NCBI RefSeq assembly: GCF_000485595.1
Contig: NW_014578745.1
Coordinates: 1-56,669, forward strand
DNA: 56,669 nucleotides
Reading direction: 5' to 3'
Source: Priapulus caudatus
Lineage: Eukaryota; Priapulida; Priapulimorpha; Priapulimorphida; Priapulidae
A model generated the notes under the pieces. That model saw only the letters and a program-made list of their open reading frames with translations, had not been told where the DNA came from and searched no databases. Position 1 is the stretch's first letter, and each line of letters starts with the position of its first letter. Position numbers and translations under genes: made by a program. Of this stretch, positions 1 through 12,689 are shown one piece after another.

Positions 1-305
1 AGCGCAAGGGATGAGGAGAGGAGAGATACGCGAGGAAGAGAGGCTGGAAAGAGAGAGAGAAGACTAGAGAGAGGAGAGGAGGAGAAAGAGAAGACAGAGG
101 GAGCGCGAGAGAGCAGAGAGGAGTTGAGAGACGAGATAAGCAAGGATGAGAGGGGAAAGATGAGAGAGTAAGACGAGAGAGAGAGAGATTTGCTCTCCGT
201 TGAGATGAGAGAGAAAGAGAGAGATGACGAGCGAGCGGAGACGAGAGAAAGATGAGATCGCGAATGAGAGCGAGAGATAAAGGAGAGAGAGAGAGAGATA
301 TATAC
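1..305. repeat. GA-rich simple repeat
   Basis: The plus strand is almost pure purine, with runs of (AG)n and (GA)n broken by single substitutions. Open frames here give only Ser/Leu-rich low-complexity peptides on the minus strand and are not genes. It sits at the window edge, so its full length is unknown. Confidence 0.9.
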
Positions 306-3300
306 TAGTGTATGATTTTCCTTGGTAACTTACGGCAAATGGCCCAACCTGCAATTGTCATTGGCCTGCAACTAATGTTGCTTTCAAGGTTAACTAGGTC
401 TTTAAACATCTTCATATATACACTCGGTAACTTTCATGGTGCCTCCTTGATGCCAGTGGTCGGGGGGGATTTCTGGGGGTTGGTGTTATTTTATATGTAA
501 TAATATGGTGAAATGATAATATATGAATATTAAGACATTTGATTAATATTAATGAATATAATATAGATATAGCATATTAATTTATCATTATATAATGCTT
601 TCCATGTCCACGTTTCCCGCGTTCCTAGGCTTCACCAAGTCCCTATGTCCCCCAACGAGTGTTATTTCTTAAAAATGTAATGACTTAAAAAACAACGGAA
701 GCTACAGAAATTGCTTAAAGAATTGTGAGCAAATGAAAAAATTCCGTCTGTCAACATATTGTTGCTCCCTAAAGCTCTACCACAATAACCGACCAAAATA
801 AGCCGATGTCTACAACATAGAGCGGAATGTAGGGAAGCTGGCTCGCTTACCTGTGATCGCTATAAGTGGCTGTAGCGCGTGAGTTACTATGTACACCGGC
901 TTGCTGCTAAGCTCTATTGGCAAATCATAATATTATAAAGAACACACACAACACTCGGTATATCGTATTCGCAGTGATATCTCTTTATATGTACTATGTA
1001 TAATTTCCATATAAGAGTATGCGTCGCTACACTAGGTTACGGCGAGCACGATCATAGCCTTACTATGGCCCCTAATGCTGCGGCTCGTCCGTTAGTATGC
1101 AAATTGATGCAATAATACTTCTGTAGTCGTTACTGCGTGTCTATCTCTGTCTGTATCTCTGAATGTCTCTGTCCTCTCTCTCTGTCCAACCAGCAGATTT
1201 TATACCCAAACTGAGGATACGCGTACCTATTGTTTTGTCGGCAACTGCTAACGCGCGACCGCCTATAAATTGGTTGCCCCACTACTCATTAGCTCCAGGG
1301 TCATTGCTTTACACAGCTAAAGTATTAAGGGTTGAAATTAGATTGTTATTAATGGTATCCATCTGGATACCTATGTATTTAAATCTAGTATCCCCCAAAA
1401 GATCTGGTCTCCCTTTTTTATCTACTAATTTAACATTAACATTTTGTACACTGTAAGTCGGTAATACGATTTCCAAAGAGCCAAGAATGGAATTGATAAC
1501 ACTGGCAGTAATTAACAAAATGATAAAGAAAGAACACTTTTAATTGGTACACAACAGTTTGTTTTTAACTACGAGACTAGCAGAAACTGCAAGAACTATG
1601 TATTATCCTCACTGAGACAATTTAATATCGCAGTTTTTGAGGGATAGCTGGATAATCTCAAAACCAGTATCCCCGATTTTGCTTTACTATCGAGGATCGT
1701 ATCGAGATATATCGAGCCGAATAACAAGCATTCGAAATTCTGTGTATCCTAAGACACAAATTCTACTCTTCCAGAGGATATCGGTAGATACAGCCTAATT
1801 TAGATTCACAAGAAGTAATATAGGGCATGGGGTTTTCGTTAATGACCCATAATTGCTAACAAATAGAACAGGGCATTACCATTTACCTGTTTGATTTTGA
1901 CACGCCAACACATCCAATTCATTAGAGCTTTAAAACAGATGGCGCAACCTTGCTAGATGCTGTTCCCCAGAATATGATGTTGCATGTTGGCAGCAGGAGC
2001 GTTGAAAGCGTACATGCTCTTGATGAGTGGCTGTGAGCACCTGTCTTCCTCGAACATGGCTCCTGCTCAGCGATTGCACTTCCCAACTGCAAGATAGCAC
2101 TGTCCCCAGAAGCTTTGTGCGAGAACACCATCTCTTCTGTGCAAACCTCACATATTGCTACCATATATGCTTTACTGTAGTTCAGAATCTTCAATTCTTA
2201 TTGTCAGATCCTTACAAGAGCCATGCAGTACTAAAAGAGCAGGCATTAAATTGTTGGAGCAGTGATGTATTATGTAGCAAGACAATTGAATAATAAAATT
2301 TTAGTGTTCATTGGGATGAGTACGTGTGACATTAAGACTACCCAGAAGTTGTGTGGATTGTTTAAGCATCGATTACAGAGAAGAAGCATTAGGTTAGGCA
2401 TAAGGAAACATTGTGTTATTACCTGATGAGAAATAGGACAGGCTTCAATAAATGTTTATTGCTTTGTCCTCATCCACATTTACTCTGTGTCTTTTGTAGC
2501 ACTTTCCCATAAAACATTTGCTGCCTTGCTTGAGTGATGGTGCCGCAGGTGACTGCTGTTCTTCCTCTTCTTTCAATATAGACCTGCGGCCCTAGATCCA
2601 TTTCCTCTCAGCATTTGCCAGTTGCATCAAATGCGAATATACTTCCTCGTCAACCGTCATTGTGCAGACAAGATATCGCTGGGTGCAGCCCTTCTGCAAG
2701 TGACAATATAAGTTGTCAAAAATAAGTTTTCCAAACTAACAATATTTTCAAAGTAATTGGCTGTGATATTTTCGGCAACCCGATACTTCTAATGCTACCG
2801 ATATTTGACTTTTGATGATGTTTTCCGATACCCATATATTCTCAAGCTTCATATCTAGATGTATCGGACTCTTTTTTTTACAATGAACAAGCTAAGAGAT
2901 AACTGAGAAAATTATTTTCCGATAGCAAATCACCACTTTTACCCGAACATTAACAGGTAATCCCCATTTCCTGTCATTCATCATGAAGATGAATGAAGTT
3001 TCCAAAATGTGAGTATACGTACATGAATATGTACACAAAAGGTAGCGCACGGAGCTAGTTTGGATGCCAAGAGAATCCCGGCGTGTGGAGCACAGTGAGC
3101 TCAGTGAGCTTTAGGTCTAGCTATTGTTGTGCGCTGGGCCAGCGCGTACTGTCGGTTATGCTATTTATGAAAGCCTGTTTTATAGTTATCGCGGTGTCGT
3201 TATAACTTACGATGCAATCAGTCGAATAGCAATCTGAGGCCTACCTATACGGGTAGGCTGCATGACCAGCCATCATTCATCCTCAGGTGATATAATATCC

Positions 3301-4388
3301 TCTTCTGTACTGTAAATCCCAAGTAATCATAACATGAGTAAGTCAATTTCGTTGCTTACACAGCAAGTCTAGAAACTTAAAGTAGGAGTGCCCAGGAAAC
3401 TTCTGACCAGAGACATAACTATCCGTGGAATCATATTTTTAATAGCTTCCGGCGTTCCTGCCGCGGAACGTTTCAAAACAGTTGACGTAACCCAAACATT
3501 TTTCTTAATTTAATTTCTGCCTTACAAGCATCTTAAGAACTGCTTCCAATCTAGGAGAGCACTAAAAACCGTTTAGATCCACCTTTTGGTTCCACATTGA
3601 CATAATGAAAAAACAAAACCTTCATCTATATCAGCACAATTTTTCTGATCTCATATCGGCAGGTAATCATACTTTTAGCATTGCAGCATTATCTAATTGT
3701 ACTCGGTTCCTGTGAATATATTCCAACAACTAACAACAATGTCCTACCTCGCTTGAGTGATGTGCCTGTTAATGTTGTTTCGTCCGCCACGAGTGAGTTT
3801 GTTATTACGTACGTCTCGACCGCGAACTTTTTTCAAGTTCCACCTATGTTGCGGTTCCAGCAGGAAATTTGAAAAGTTGAATCCCTTGCCCCCTAACATA
3901 AACATCATAAACAATAATTTTTAAAAGCAAGTCACAATGTAAAAGGATCCGTTAACGTGGAGCTTACGGAGCTAAGTGGAAGAATGTCTCAGGCTCGACC
4001 TCGGCTATTGGCGACAAATCCCAGAATGGGTTGTGATTTTTTCCACTATAAGGTGTTGATGGCGCGATACCTATTAAATAAATATAATTAGTTCAGTTTA
4101 GTCTTTCTCGCTGTTACTGCAGAAAAGTGAAAGCACTAACAAACATGTATGTATTGTTAACCAATGCATTCATTACTTTACAAACGTGCAATGCCTCTAG
4201 TGTATGACTGTTGTGTCAGTCATTCATAACTTTAACTTTGGAAATGAAATACATCGTAATCTCATAATACATCGCTTTTGTAATTATTTATTAATATCGT
4301 CAACGTTTGAATAAAATGAGTATGTAAATGAAAGCTACTAAATACTGATTAAACATTGTCTAAATGAACATGACAACTAAACAATTAC
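306..4388. other. unassigned sequence, no supported gene
   Basis: AT-rich, mostly non-repetitive DNA. Short open frames (1163-1456 plus, 1309-1518 minus, 1922-2194 minus, 3681-3872 plus) have no domain I recognise. At 2580-2690 on the minus strand an AG acceptor-like site precedes a short Cys-containing frame with faint resemblance to a FLYWCH/MULE zinc finger; this is too weak to annotate. Confidence 0.5.
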
Positions 4389-4474
4389 CTTTTGAAACTG
4401 GCGTTGAGCGAAAGAATCGCTCCGGAGTTCTCGCAGGTGTTTCCACAGCTGCAGATGTAGTCGGAGAAGTTGGC
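4389..4474 (-). CDS. candidate exon 2 of unknown gene
   Basis: This 86-nt segment is bounded on the minus strand by a TTTCAG acceptor and a GTAATT donor. Joined to the exon ending at 5529 (split phase: two codon bases there, one here), the frame stays open through a Thr/Ser/Pro-rich stretch containing PTSPTTSAAVETPARTPERF, and it leaves in phase 1. The agreement of splice sites and phase is the main evidence. I recognise no domain; the low-complexity composition suggests a linker. Later exons would lie below 4380, and I could not identify them. Confidence 0.5.
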
Positions 4475-5528
4475 CTGAAACATTTTACAAATGAACACAT
4501 TGTAAAATACGTCCTATATGTGCAAGTTAGTGATCACAGATGACAAACACAATAGATCATAACATATAATTGCTGTTTCATATATTTGTGTTAATTATAA
4601 TTAGTGTTATACACTCTTAGTAATATATGTTTAGTAACTTTACGTGATCATATTGGAAATTTGTTCCAAATTTCGTTTAGGATATATTAAAATATAATTT
4701 GCAATCGTTTCGTAGCTGCCAACATCTATATACCATCTGTCTACCCTATACGCGCATTCGTGTGTGAGAGTACATAATTGTGCATGCCCCCGAATTAGTA
4801 GGGCCTAAGTGCTGAAAGAAAAAGGGTCAATTTCGCCCTAGCCCACCCGCCCACGCTATAGCTCTACAATTAACTGTTTCACGTCGTGAGACCAACGTAG
4901 TGTAAAGCGAGAAGATAACTTTTGCCTAATTTCCCCCATGACCTCTGTCTGAGTTACTAACCCCAACAATAATTCTAACCCTAATGCAATCCTAACGAGC
5001 CTGGTCATGCAGACAGAGGCCAGGGTACATAGACCCTGTGTGCAATACTAGCATAGCTCTCTGCACACAGGCTATACGACTACCAACGTACTGGAAAGCG
5101 AAAAGGTAGGCCAAAGGTGTGGCTAAGCTCTACACATGGAAATAGATATATATATACATGTTCGACACATGTTTATATACACGGCTCTACCCGTGTAGAC
5201 ATACGGCTACACAGTCCGTGCAGTACACGGGTATAGTACGTAGGCATACATGCAGTGAATGGCAAGCTACCTCCACTAATGTAGGTCCCTTACTACTGTT
5301 ACCGTAGGTCCTTTACTAATGTAGGTAACGAGTATATAGCATCATCAAATTGTATGATCAAGAACGAAATAGGCCTATGTCACTATCACTATCAGTATCA
5401 CGACCAGACCGGAGCGTAGAACGTAAAAACGTATGCAGTTTCAATAAACATAATAATATGAACAATACTTACGCAGCAGCAGCTGCAGGCGCAGTGATTT
5501 CACTAGCAGTGGCGCCGTGATGCCTTAC
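4475..5528. other. putative intron with hairpin-forming repeats
   Basis: No coding sequence is visible. The segment holds two perfect 10-bp inverted repeats: 5035-5044 with 5062-5071 (CCTGTGTGCA/TGCACACAGG) and 5188-5197 with 5224-5233 (TACCCGTGTA/TACACGGGTA). It also has an inverted CAGACAGAGG motif around 4940 and 5010. This looks like MITE-derived DNA inside an intron. Confidence 0.45.
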
Positions 5529-5683
5529 GCACCCTGATCAAGGAAATCGCCATTTTGTGAAATTCCCGCGATTTCCTTCACCCTTTGCAACTCCGGAATG
5601 TCTCTGACATCTAAACGAATGCGATGCTGGACCCGTTTAGGTTTATCTCCCGGCTTCACTGGATGTTGCCGGAAAACTGACAT
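5529..5683 (-). CDS. candidate first coding exon of unknown gene
   Basis: A minus-strand ATG at 5683 opens a 51-codon frame beginning MSVFRQHPVKPGDKPKRVQH. It is basic and charged, and ends at a GTAAGG donor (5528-5523) in phase 2. Reading through that donor meets a stop at once, which supports splicing there. A second consensus donor (GTAAGT) lies about 60 nt downstream. Joining to 4474 restores an open frame. The region upstream (5740-5790) is locally GC/CpG-rich, as expected near a promoter. I recognise no family; the product would be an N-terminal fragment of an intracellular protein without signal peptide. It could be a host gene or a transposon-encoded protein. Confidence 0.5.
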
Positions 5684-6589
5684 TGTTGTTTGCTCACGAC
5701 TTTACTTTCTGGGCGCTTGTAAGTCGCAAACTCGCACGCAGTAACCAGTTGTGCTGCCGGCCTAGCCGGCCGGCCGCAGTAAACGTTTGAACGTAGGCGT
5801 ACTAGCTGTGCCATCTGGCGACTTCAAAACAGGTTTGACCAGGCCAACCAGCGGTCTATCGTTATGTACACGGACTGATAATCCACTAGCTCTGGACACT
5901 TGTAGTAACGATGTGCGATCGAGGGCGTCTCGTCGACTTGTCAAACAGCTACGTTACACAATCTTCGGGCGCAAGCAACACGTACACGTACGTCACACGC
6001 TGCACTGGTTATATGCATACTAGTGGTAGTAATGTGGCTTGGCAATGCTCACAAGCAAATATAGTACAGTTGGTACAGCCACATATCACACTAAGACACA
6101 GAGAAACAGATCTCACTCATGCACCTTCGTCTGTTACCTATCGCCTATGTACACTATATTTAGATTCTAAAGCGTTCACTTCGGTGTACGCCCCTGTGTG
6201 AGCGTATCAGGGCCGCGAGTGCCTCTGACGTAATTTGGTTGGCTCCTCCTCCCCAAGTGCATGTCGGCACAATGAGCTCCTCATTTATCCATAATACACT
6301 TCGATGGCCGCTCTGACTTAGTTCTCCTCCTCGCGCCACAGCGCCTAGTGAAGTCGCCCTCCTACCGTAGTCCCTTTAACTACCTCTTTTTCCATTACTG
6401 CCCTAAGGTATATTCTTACAGGGTATCGTTTGTTTTCCATATCTGATTATTCTTCCATATTCTTCAGATTTGATCATGACTTCCATCTATGATTGCATTC
6501 GACAAACAGACATTCCTCGGGACTTCTTAAATCCAGTCAGCTGACGATCTTTTACTAATCTTATTTTCATTCCTTATTAAAATCAAAAC
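5684..6589. other. intergenic, GC-rich near 5760
   Basis: The stretch holds a short CpG-rich palindromic segment (CCGGCC/GGCCGG repeats, 5757-5775). Open frames 5787-6023 and 5911-6201 are unconvincing. Weak LINE 3' similarity may begin around 6400. Confidence 0.4.
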
Positions 6590-7570
6590 TTATATTTGCC
6601 CCAGATAGAATTCCGCCCAGTAGCCCTTTGTGGGGGTAACTATCTACATTCTTCTTACCCATTGTTAATATTGTTCTGCCATGCTGCTTTAAAACATCTT
6701 TCCAAACAACAGTTGGGCATATTTTTTCTTTGCTTTATTTTATTTCCGACATTCCCTAGTAGTGGCCAATCAAATGATACTTTTTGAAAAAATTGGACTT
6801 GGAAACAATCCCTTCGTCCACATCATTTCCACTTTTGGTTCCCCACATAGGGCGTTCAGTCCAGAGCTATTCTCAATTTCGACGCTGCGCACCTATAAAC
6901 TTTTCTGACGTGTCAGGAACCGCGGTAAATACCCTCTGTCCATTTTCGGGTAATTCCTGGATAATTCTTGCTGATCTTTTTTACTTGTTCATCTGGTTGT
7001 ACCCTTCCCCATATAATGAACAAAACCATTAGGCCTTTCTTCGCCAGGTCATTAATAAACTGTGTATTTGGATTTGGTAGTATAGAAAAAAGATGATTTA
7101 ATTTGGGCAGTACTAAAGATTTCAGTACTATATTTCTCCCAAATGGAGTAAGATTTCTATAAGACCAGTGTTTTACTGTACGTTCCATTTCTTTAAATGT
7201 TGTTCCTTCCTATAATTTTTCCTTTCCCCTCCATCATCAGTGCTCAGATTTAATTGAAAATCTTTATTCTAATATTTTTAAAGAATTTCTTCCAGCTCGC
7301 ATAATGGCATTGGCCGCTACAGAAACGTTCGCCTCGCGAATATGCTCACTGTTTTACCAATCCATTTTTACTTTGGTTTTTTCAAGGTTTTATTTTTTAA
7401 ACCGGCAGCAATCTATCGCCTTCGCACGAGTAAACATTCTCTCCACAAACAGACTGCGTAAGGCTGATACTTATAAGATTCTGGCGTTCGCGCGGAGTGC
7501 ATCCAATCGAAGATTCCGGTAGTTCATCCATCAAGGCAAATTGCTGAGAGAAGAGTATTTCAGTTTCATT
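6590..7570 (-). mobile_element. L1/Tx1-like LINE, 3' part of ORF2 (degraded)
   Basis: The minus-strand translation holds post-reverse-transcriptase landmarks of L1/Tx1-clade ORF2. At 7188-6913 there is a W-x2-RNLTPFGR segment followed by LPKLNHLFSILPNPNTQFI, then a KI-x2-NY-x-G block. Upstream (about 7550) a diverged LSQFADD-like stretch marks the RT active site. Downstream, 6720-6590 resembles the conserved VWKDVL region near the ORF2 C terminus. Stops and frameshifts are frequent, so it is a dead copy. 7280-7560 aligns by eye with 12690-12910, which is the same part of the same family. Confidence 0.75.
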
Positions 7571-8420
7571 TCATTCTTTATTCCTTTTATTATTGATATA
7601 TTTTTAATCTACGCTGATAACTTTACGACATTTCTACGCCGAACACTCCACCATGACTATATCTCACGCAGGTATGCAGGTGCCAAGTATCTGTGTCGCA
7701 ATCCCACTTGCGGCTCCATCTCTAGACTAACGCTAACAAAGATGGACGAACGCACAAGTCCTATTGTATAGCAACTACTCACATGATAGTCTTGACCCCA
7801 CTCGAATGCTCTGAACACTGCTCTATTCCAGTTTTTGAAACATTGGTCATATTGAACCTCCGAATACGCCCCACACATCCAAATCTAACATCTAGTCCCC
7901 GATGCACTACTACAACTTCCCCACATTCAACATGACACACTCCCAAACCTGCCTCGGGCTTTCAAGCCTTTCCTATCTGTAGCCCTAGCATGAGACAGAT
8001 CAACGGGAAAGTGGGTTCAGTAGTGATAGTGCGAATGGAGGTGACTGGGGATGATATGCGATTCTGCGTGAGTGTTTGACCCTAGGGTAGCGCGTGCCTG
8101 GCGGCGAGGTAGAAGTGGCGCAGTTGTGCGATTGAGCCGTGAAAATTACGCGCGTAGAGTGTGTGGTAATTGCTGTATTGAGGTGAGTGACGAGCGGCCT
8201 CCCTTGGTGGTTCTCGATGCAAGTTTTATTAGGATCATTATTCAATACATTCAATATACGGCCTTAGTTTTTTAGACTTAACATTTCTCCTTCACTTCCG
8301 GGCTTTAGGCTCAAGGCAAGTAACTTCAACTCAATCTCTTGTTTTTTTCGGAGTTCTGCAGCCTGAACTGTCATACGTTCACACACTGATACAGTGCCGA
8401 TCACTAACTACTATTTTAGT
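7571..8420. other. no gene seen
   Basis: Two moderate frames (7657-7878 and 8000-8254, both minus) have no recognisable domain. The stretch separates two LINE fragments and may be degenerate LINE or host DNA. Confidence 0.4.
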
Positions 8421-9685
8421 GATCCTCTTGGAGAAAAGATCCAAGGTTAATCCAAAAAAATTTGTAAAACTGCAGTAAAGCCATCTGACCCAGGACTTTT
8501 TTCATTTTTCATCCTTTTTAACGCGTTTAGTATTTCAGTCTTTTCTAGTTTTCCTTCAAGTGGATTAGACTGTTCATGTGTAAAGACTGGAACTTGATAG
8601 TTTGACAGTAATTCTTTCAAACATATAGGTGTTGTTTCTCTTTTCGAGTAAAGCTTTTCATAAAAAAATTTTGTTTTCTTCAATTTATATCCTTTTGTTC
8701 AGTTAACAGGTAGTTCCATCTGTCTTTTTAATTTTATTTACTGATTTATTTAAAACAAATTTTTGGCTTCTGAAGTTTTAAAAATACTGTTGTTGGTCTT
8801 TCTTCCCCATGTTCCATCCATCTTAGCTCCTGGATCTGAAATTATATCCCTTCACCTTATTTTTTCTTAACTTTTCCAGGTCTTTTTTAGATTTATTTAG
8901 GTCTTGTAATAGCCTTTCTTTCTCTGTACCTGAGGTCCTATCCGTCTTATTTTCCATATCCCTTATTGAATTTGTAAGGCTTTTTTCTTCTTCATCTTTT
9001 TTCTTTTTTAACATAGACGCATATGCTATTGTTTTACCTCTGATGTTCATAAGCAACGTTTCAAAGAATAATTGCTCGTTGATAGTGAACTCTATCTCAT
9101 CAGGATTTATATGTACAATTTTTTCAGGGTCATATGGTGTTACTGCATATTGTTTGATGGTGTCTTCAATGACCTTTTTTATAGTATCTCTGTATTCCAG
9201 AAATTTCTACCTCGTTTTTGATCTGACATATAAATTTCTATAATAATTAGAGAATGATCTGTTCTATATCCGGGTTCAATAGATGTCTTTTTTGTTTTTT
9301 CGGCTATGGTAGGGGATACTAAAAAGTAGTCTAATCTAGACTGTTTAATTGGATTCGTTTTTCTCCATGTATATCGTCTATCTTCAGGATGGGTTTCACG
9401 CCAGATATCAATAAAATCATGTTGATTAATCAAGTTTAGTACTCTTTCTCTAGCTCTGGGGTTATTTATGTGTTTATAGTTGTAAGTATCTTTTATAGGA
9501 TCCAAAACCAGGTTCCAATCCCCACACACTATCAGATTTGGATTATCGAAACTTGAAATGGATTCACTTGTTTTTTCAAAAAATACTGGATCGTCTTTAT
9601 TTGGCCCGTATATGTTTATTAATGTGGTTTTTAGGTTATTAATTATCATATTTAATGCTATATAGTTTCCAGTATTCAATTAGAC
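8421..9685 (-). mobile_element. L1/Tx1-like LINE, endonuclease to start of RT
   Basis: 9679-9179 encodes the central and C-terminal APE-type endonuclease, with the landmarks LIVCGDWNLVLDP, RRYTWRKTNPIKQSRLDYFL and GYRTDHS, which are the D-N, R-x-D-Y and S-D-H catalytic blocks. 9056-8823 is the Lys/Glu-rich coiled-coil linker (KKDEEEKSLTNSI). 8683-8447 is the start of the reverse transcriptase (FFYEKLYSKRE, then MKNEKSPGSDGFT). The copy stops just after that GSDG motif, so the RT palm and 3' end are absent. Frame changes between blocks mark it as inactive. Its left boundary is the same base context as in the copy at 16141. Confidence 0.85.
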
Positions 9686-12261
9686 CAACTCTCTCAGCGA
9701 TAGGGTTAGGGCTTCATCGGGTAGGGACATACCCGAGATAAACTTACTTAACTTCCCATGTGGTCACCAGAGTAAAACTCGATTGGACGAGAAGTTCGTA
9801 TAATTTCGAGTTCATGGAGTAGAACCACGTGAAGATACACTCGTCGTAATACCTAGGTGATATCAGAAACACTGGTACCTGATATTAGTACAAGGTAAGT
9901 TATCGAAGAGAAGCGATAAATTAGAGACAATTAATCAGGGTATATCATACACGCGCTGAACTTACATGTGATACAATGTATCAGAAGCGAGTGATCTTGA
10001 GATGAGAATTTCCAGATTAATGAAATACACTTATTTTTAGTGATTAAAAATCGAGGAACAGTTCTATTGCGTAAACAAACTAAATATTGATGTGTACGGG
10101 GTATTGGTTTAGTATGTGAGAGTAATCTAATATAAAGGACAATACAACCGTGGATACAATGTGATACCAATGTGAGTACCAATATAAATCTGAGGTTTAT
10201 AATCATTATGTTGAGAATTGGGGAAATCGTGGTTAAGCACCGGAGAAATCGAAATCGTTCATTAGGCGGAGAAAATCAAAAATTATAAAAATTCCAGATG
10301 TGTTACGGAGCAGCCGATACTTTCAGACCATAATCCTTGTCCTAAAAGTACTTTAGGAAATACGTTGGCCTATATCGGTAGATCCACCTAGATCCAAACG
10401 TACACGCATTCTCATGTAAGAGAATTACGAGAGCTGGAGAAACAGCGCTACGTACCCAATAAAACTCACATGCATAGGAATTGCTTCGTGTCTGTACCAG
10501 CGACCTCGACCTTCAGAATAATGTCGACTACACCTGAGGATCCAATCGAGCACTGGCATAGAGCAAGCTTGACGAAACGAGATATCGCACTAAAGGAAAG
10601 TACAATGTTCGATATGTACAGCCTCAAGCATTACTTATACTACATTGCACACATCTGGAGTTCAAACCATGATTATCTGTGCAAATGTCACAAATTCAAA
10701 AACTGGGATCCTGGAGCTCAGTCACAAATAAACATCAACGTTAGCAAGAAGACATTTCTCGTGCACCTCAACGTCGGCACGCGCTAGTCTCCGGGGTGCA
10801 CTCAGCGGTGGGCGGAACAAACCTATATGAAACTGTCTATAACGCTGCATCCAAAAAGCTAAATAAATAAAATATAGGGGTAATCACTTAGCTCTTGCTT
10901 CTGACTGCTCACCTAACATTAAGGTTCCCTGCTCTATGAAAATCTTCTTATCTTACATTTTTGCGCGAAGAGCTCGATGTTACATTTTCCGGTGTCGTGA
11001 GGCACTGCGGGATTTGACCTGCGCTCTAGCAGCCAATATTGAGTCAGGATAGGTCACAAGTACCAGTCATCGTTCATAACAATAAGTACCAGGGATACTA
11101 ACGTACTATCCGTGTGTGTTTTTCGAGGAAATAGTCAAATCCACCCTGGCTCGCAGAGAACATAACCCCACCCACCACTGCGCGTTTTCATCTGTTTGCT
11201 GGAGAGAGCACGCTCGAATCTAATACTATTGAAACGGCACACCGTACAAGACCGGCCGATCCACTGCGCTGTCGCTGGTGACATATTAATCAACAAACTA
11301 GCGCTTAATTTCCATAGCAGAAAGGCACCGAGTAAATACTGTGACGGTAACCAATGACATATTAGATTAGTTTGCACTCTAGCGTACAAATGTACTAGAG
11401 AGTGTTTGTGTTGAGCAATAAGTCCTTCTGTTCGAATGCAAGACCTTACTTAGCAAATGAACGAGTACCCCTACATTCAGGCCGCGCCACACAGGCACAC
11501 CTGTAGACCTGGCGACCTTAATGTGGCTTGTCTCACGGCTCCACTGTGACGTATCGCAATGGGCAGGGAAAGTGCTGTAGGAAGCGAATGGAAATCACAA
11601 CAGCATCCCTGCTAAATACGTCAAAATGTATAGCTTTACTGGGTGTAGATATACGTTAGTTCAGCGGCGCGTTTACCAGCCCTGACCGGAGTAGTACTTG
11701 CTTGCATGTGCACATTTTATACGCCAACTGTTACTGTCGTTAACATACACTTCGCTGACCATAAGACTAATGGCGACACGAGCCTTCTTGCGCCGAGTCC
11801 AGAGACCTATCTCTTACCCTTGATGGTATCCGACTGCCACACCAGCAACCCATCACGAGCGAGCTAGAAACACATTTTCCAATCCCCCGAAGACGAAGCG
11901 GAATCTTTCGCATATTACCGCGGCCTCCCAAGGCAAGTGCGCCACATAACGGTATCGGTCACACTTCATAGGCGGGAATCTAACACGAGCGCGACTTCAA
12001 CGAGGCGACACTATCACAGCATATAATCCCACACCACACCCAACACAACAGATGTCAGCTTCGCAACACACCTCGACTTGTTCGGACCCTCAAGCCACAG
12101 TAGCCAGACATCTGAACTGACGGTCCTCTCGTACTGAGAGCAGGAGTTACGTCCATTCGCACACAATGTCATCAGAGCACACAACACAGCTATCACGAAA
12201 ACCACTAACCACATACTGCCCTCCACACGAACGACACGCGACGCGTTCCACTAAACACCCN
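9686..12261. other. unassigned DNA with diverged dispersed repeats
   Basis: No clear gene. Two repeat relationships are visible. 10800-11075 resembles 17560-17720 (shared GGAACAAACCTAT and AAACTGT blocks). 11560-11790 resembles 12515-12688 (shared AATGGAAAT and TGCATGTGCACATTTTATAC blocks, many small indels). A plus-strand frame at 10470-10787 (105 aa) is open but unrecognisable. Confidence 0.5.
12014..12226 (-). CDS. possible secreted peptide or first exon
   Basis: A 70-aa frame starts MEGSMWLVVFVIAVLCALMT: a short N terminus followed by about 16 hydrophobic residues and then polar Cys-containing sequence (GRNSCSQYER), which is signal-peptide-like. A GTGTGT donor-like site lies near codon 52, so it might instead be a first exon. 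No family is recognised. It lies 35 bp from a single-N join at 12261. A chance frame remains quite possible. Confidence 0.25.
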   Translation of the reverse strand: MEGSMWLVVFVIAVLCALMTLCANGRNSCSQYERTVSSDVWLLWLEGPNKSRCVAKLTSVVLGVVWDYML

Positions 12262-12688
12262 GTATATTTTTACGTCACAAGTATACGGTGTAAAATTCGT
12301 AGTGTATAAATATGTCACCAGATAGCGCAGGATGCCGGTTTTCGTTCAGTCATATATTATTGCTCTTCACAAAATGAGGTATTTATACTGCTAGCAAACT
12401 AAAATAGTCTCGCACAAATTATTAGTTTGTGGAAATATTTTTGTTTGAAGCCGACCTTATATGCAATGGATCCCTACATCAGGCGCAGTGTGGCTTGTAG
12501 CATGTGCGTATCATGCGGGAAGTGCTGAGAAGCCAATGGAAATGACACTAGCATTGCTACATCAAAGAGAGATTACTGTATATTTGTAGCGCTTTAGCCC
12601 GACCAGTATTTGCTGCATGTGCACATTTTATACATGTACTGTTTACATACATTTAGCTCCATAAACTATGCGACAGACCGTGACTTTC
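12262..12688. repeat. segment between two single-N joins, repeat family
   Basis: This 427-bp block is bounded by single Ns at 12261 and 12689. Its 12348-12392 is the inverted counterpart of 17768-17812 (shared core CAGTATAAATACCTCATTTT), and its right part copies 11560-11790. The bases after 12689 continue directly as LINE sequence. It reads as repeat-derived sequence placed by an assembler or polishing step. Confidence 0.55.
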
Positions 12689-12689
12689 N

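Noticed and set aside
64-354. Ser/Leu-rich minus-strand frame at window start
   Set aside because: GA-repeat composition.
10470-10787. 105-aa plus-strand frame as a gene
   Set aside because: No recognisable domain, no splice or conservation evidence, and surrounded by repeats.
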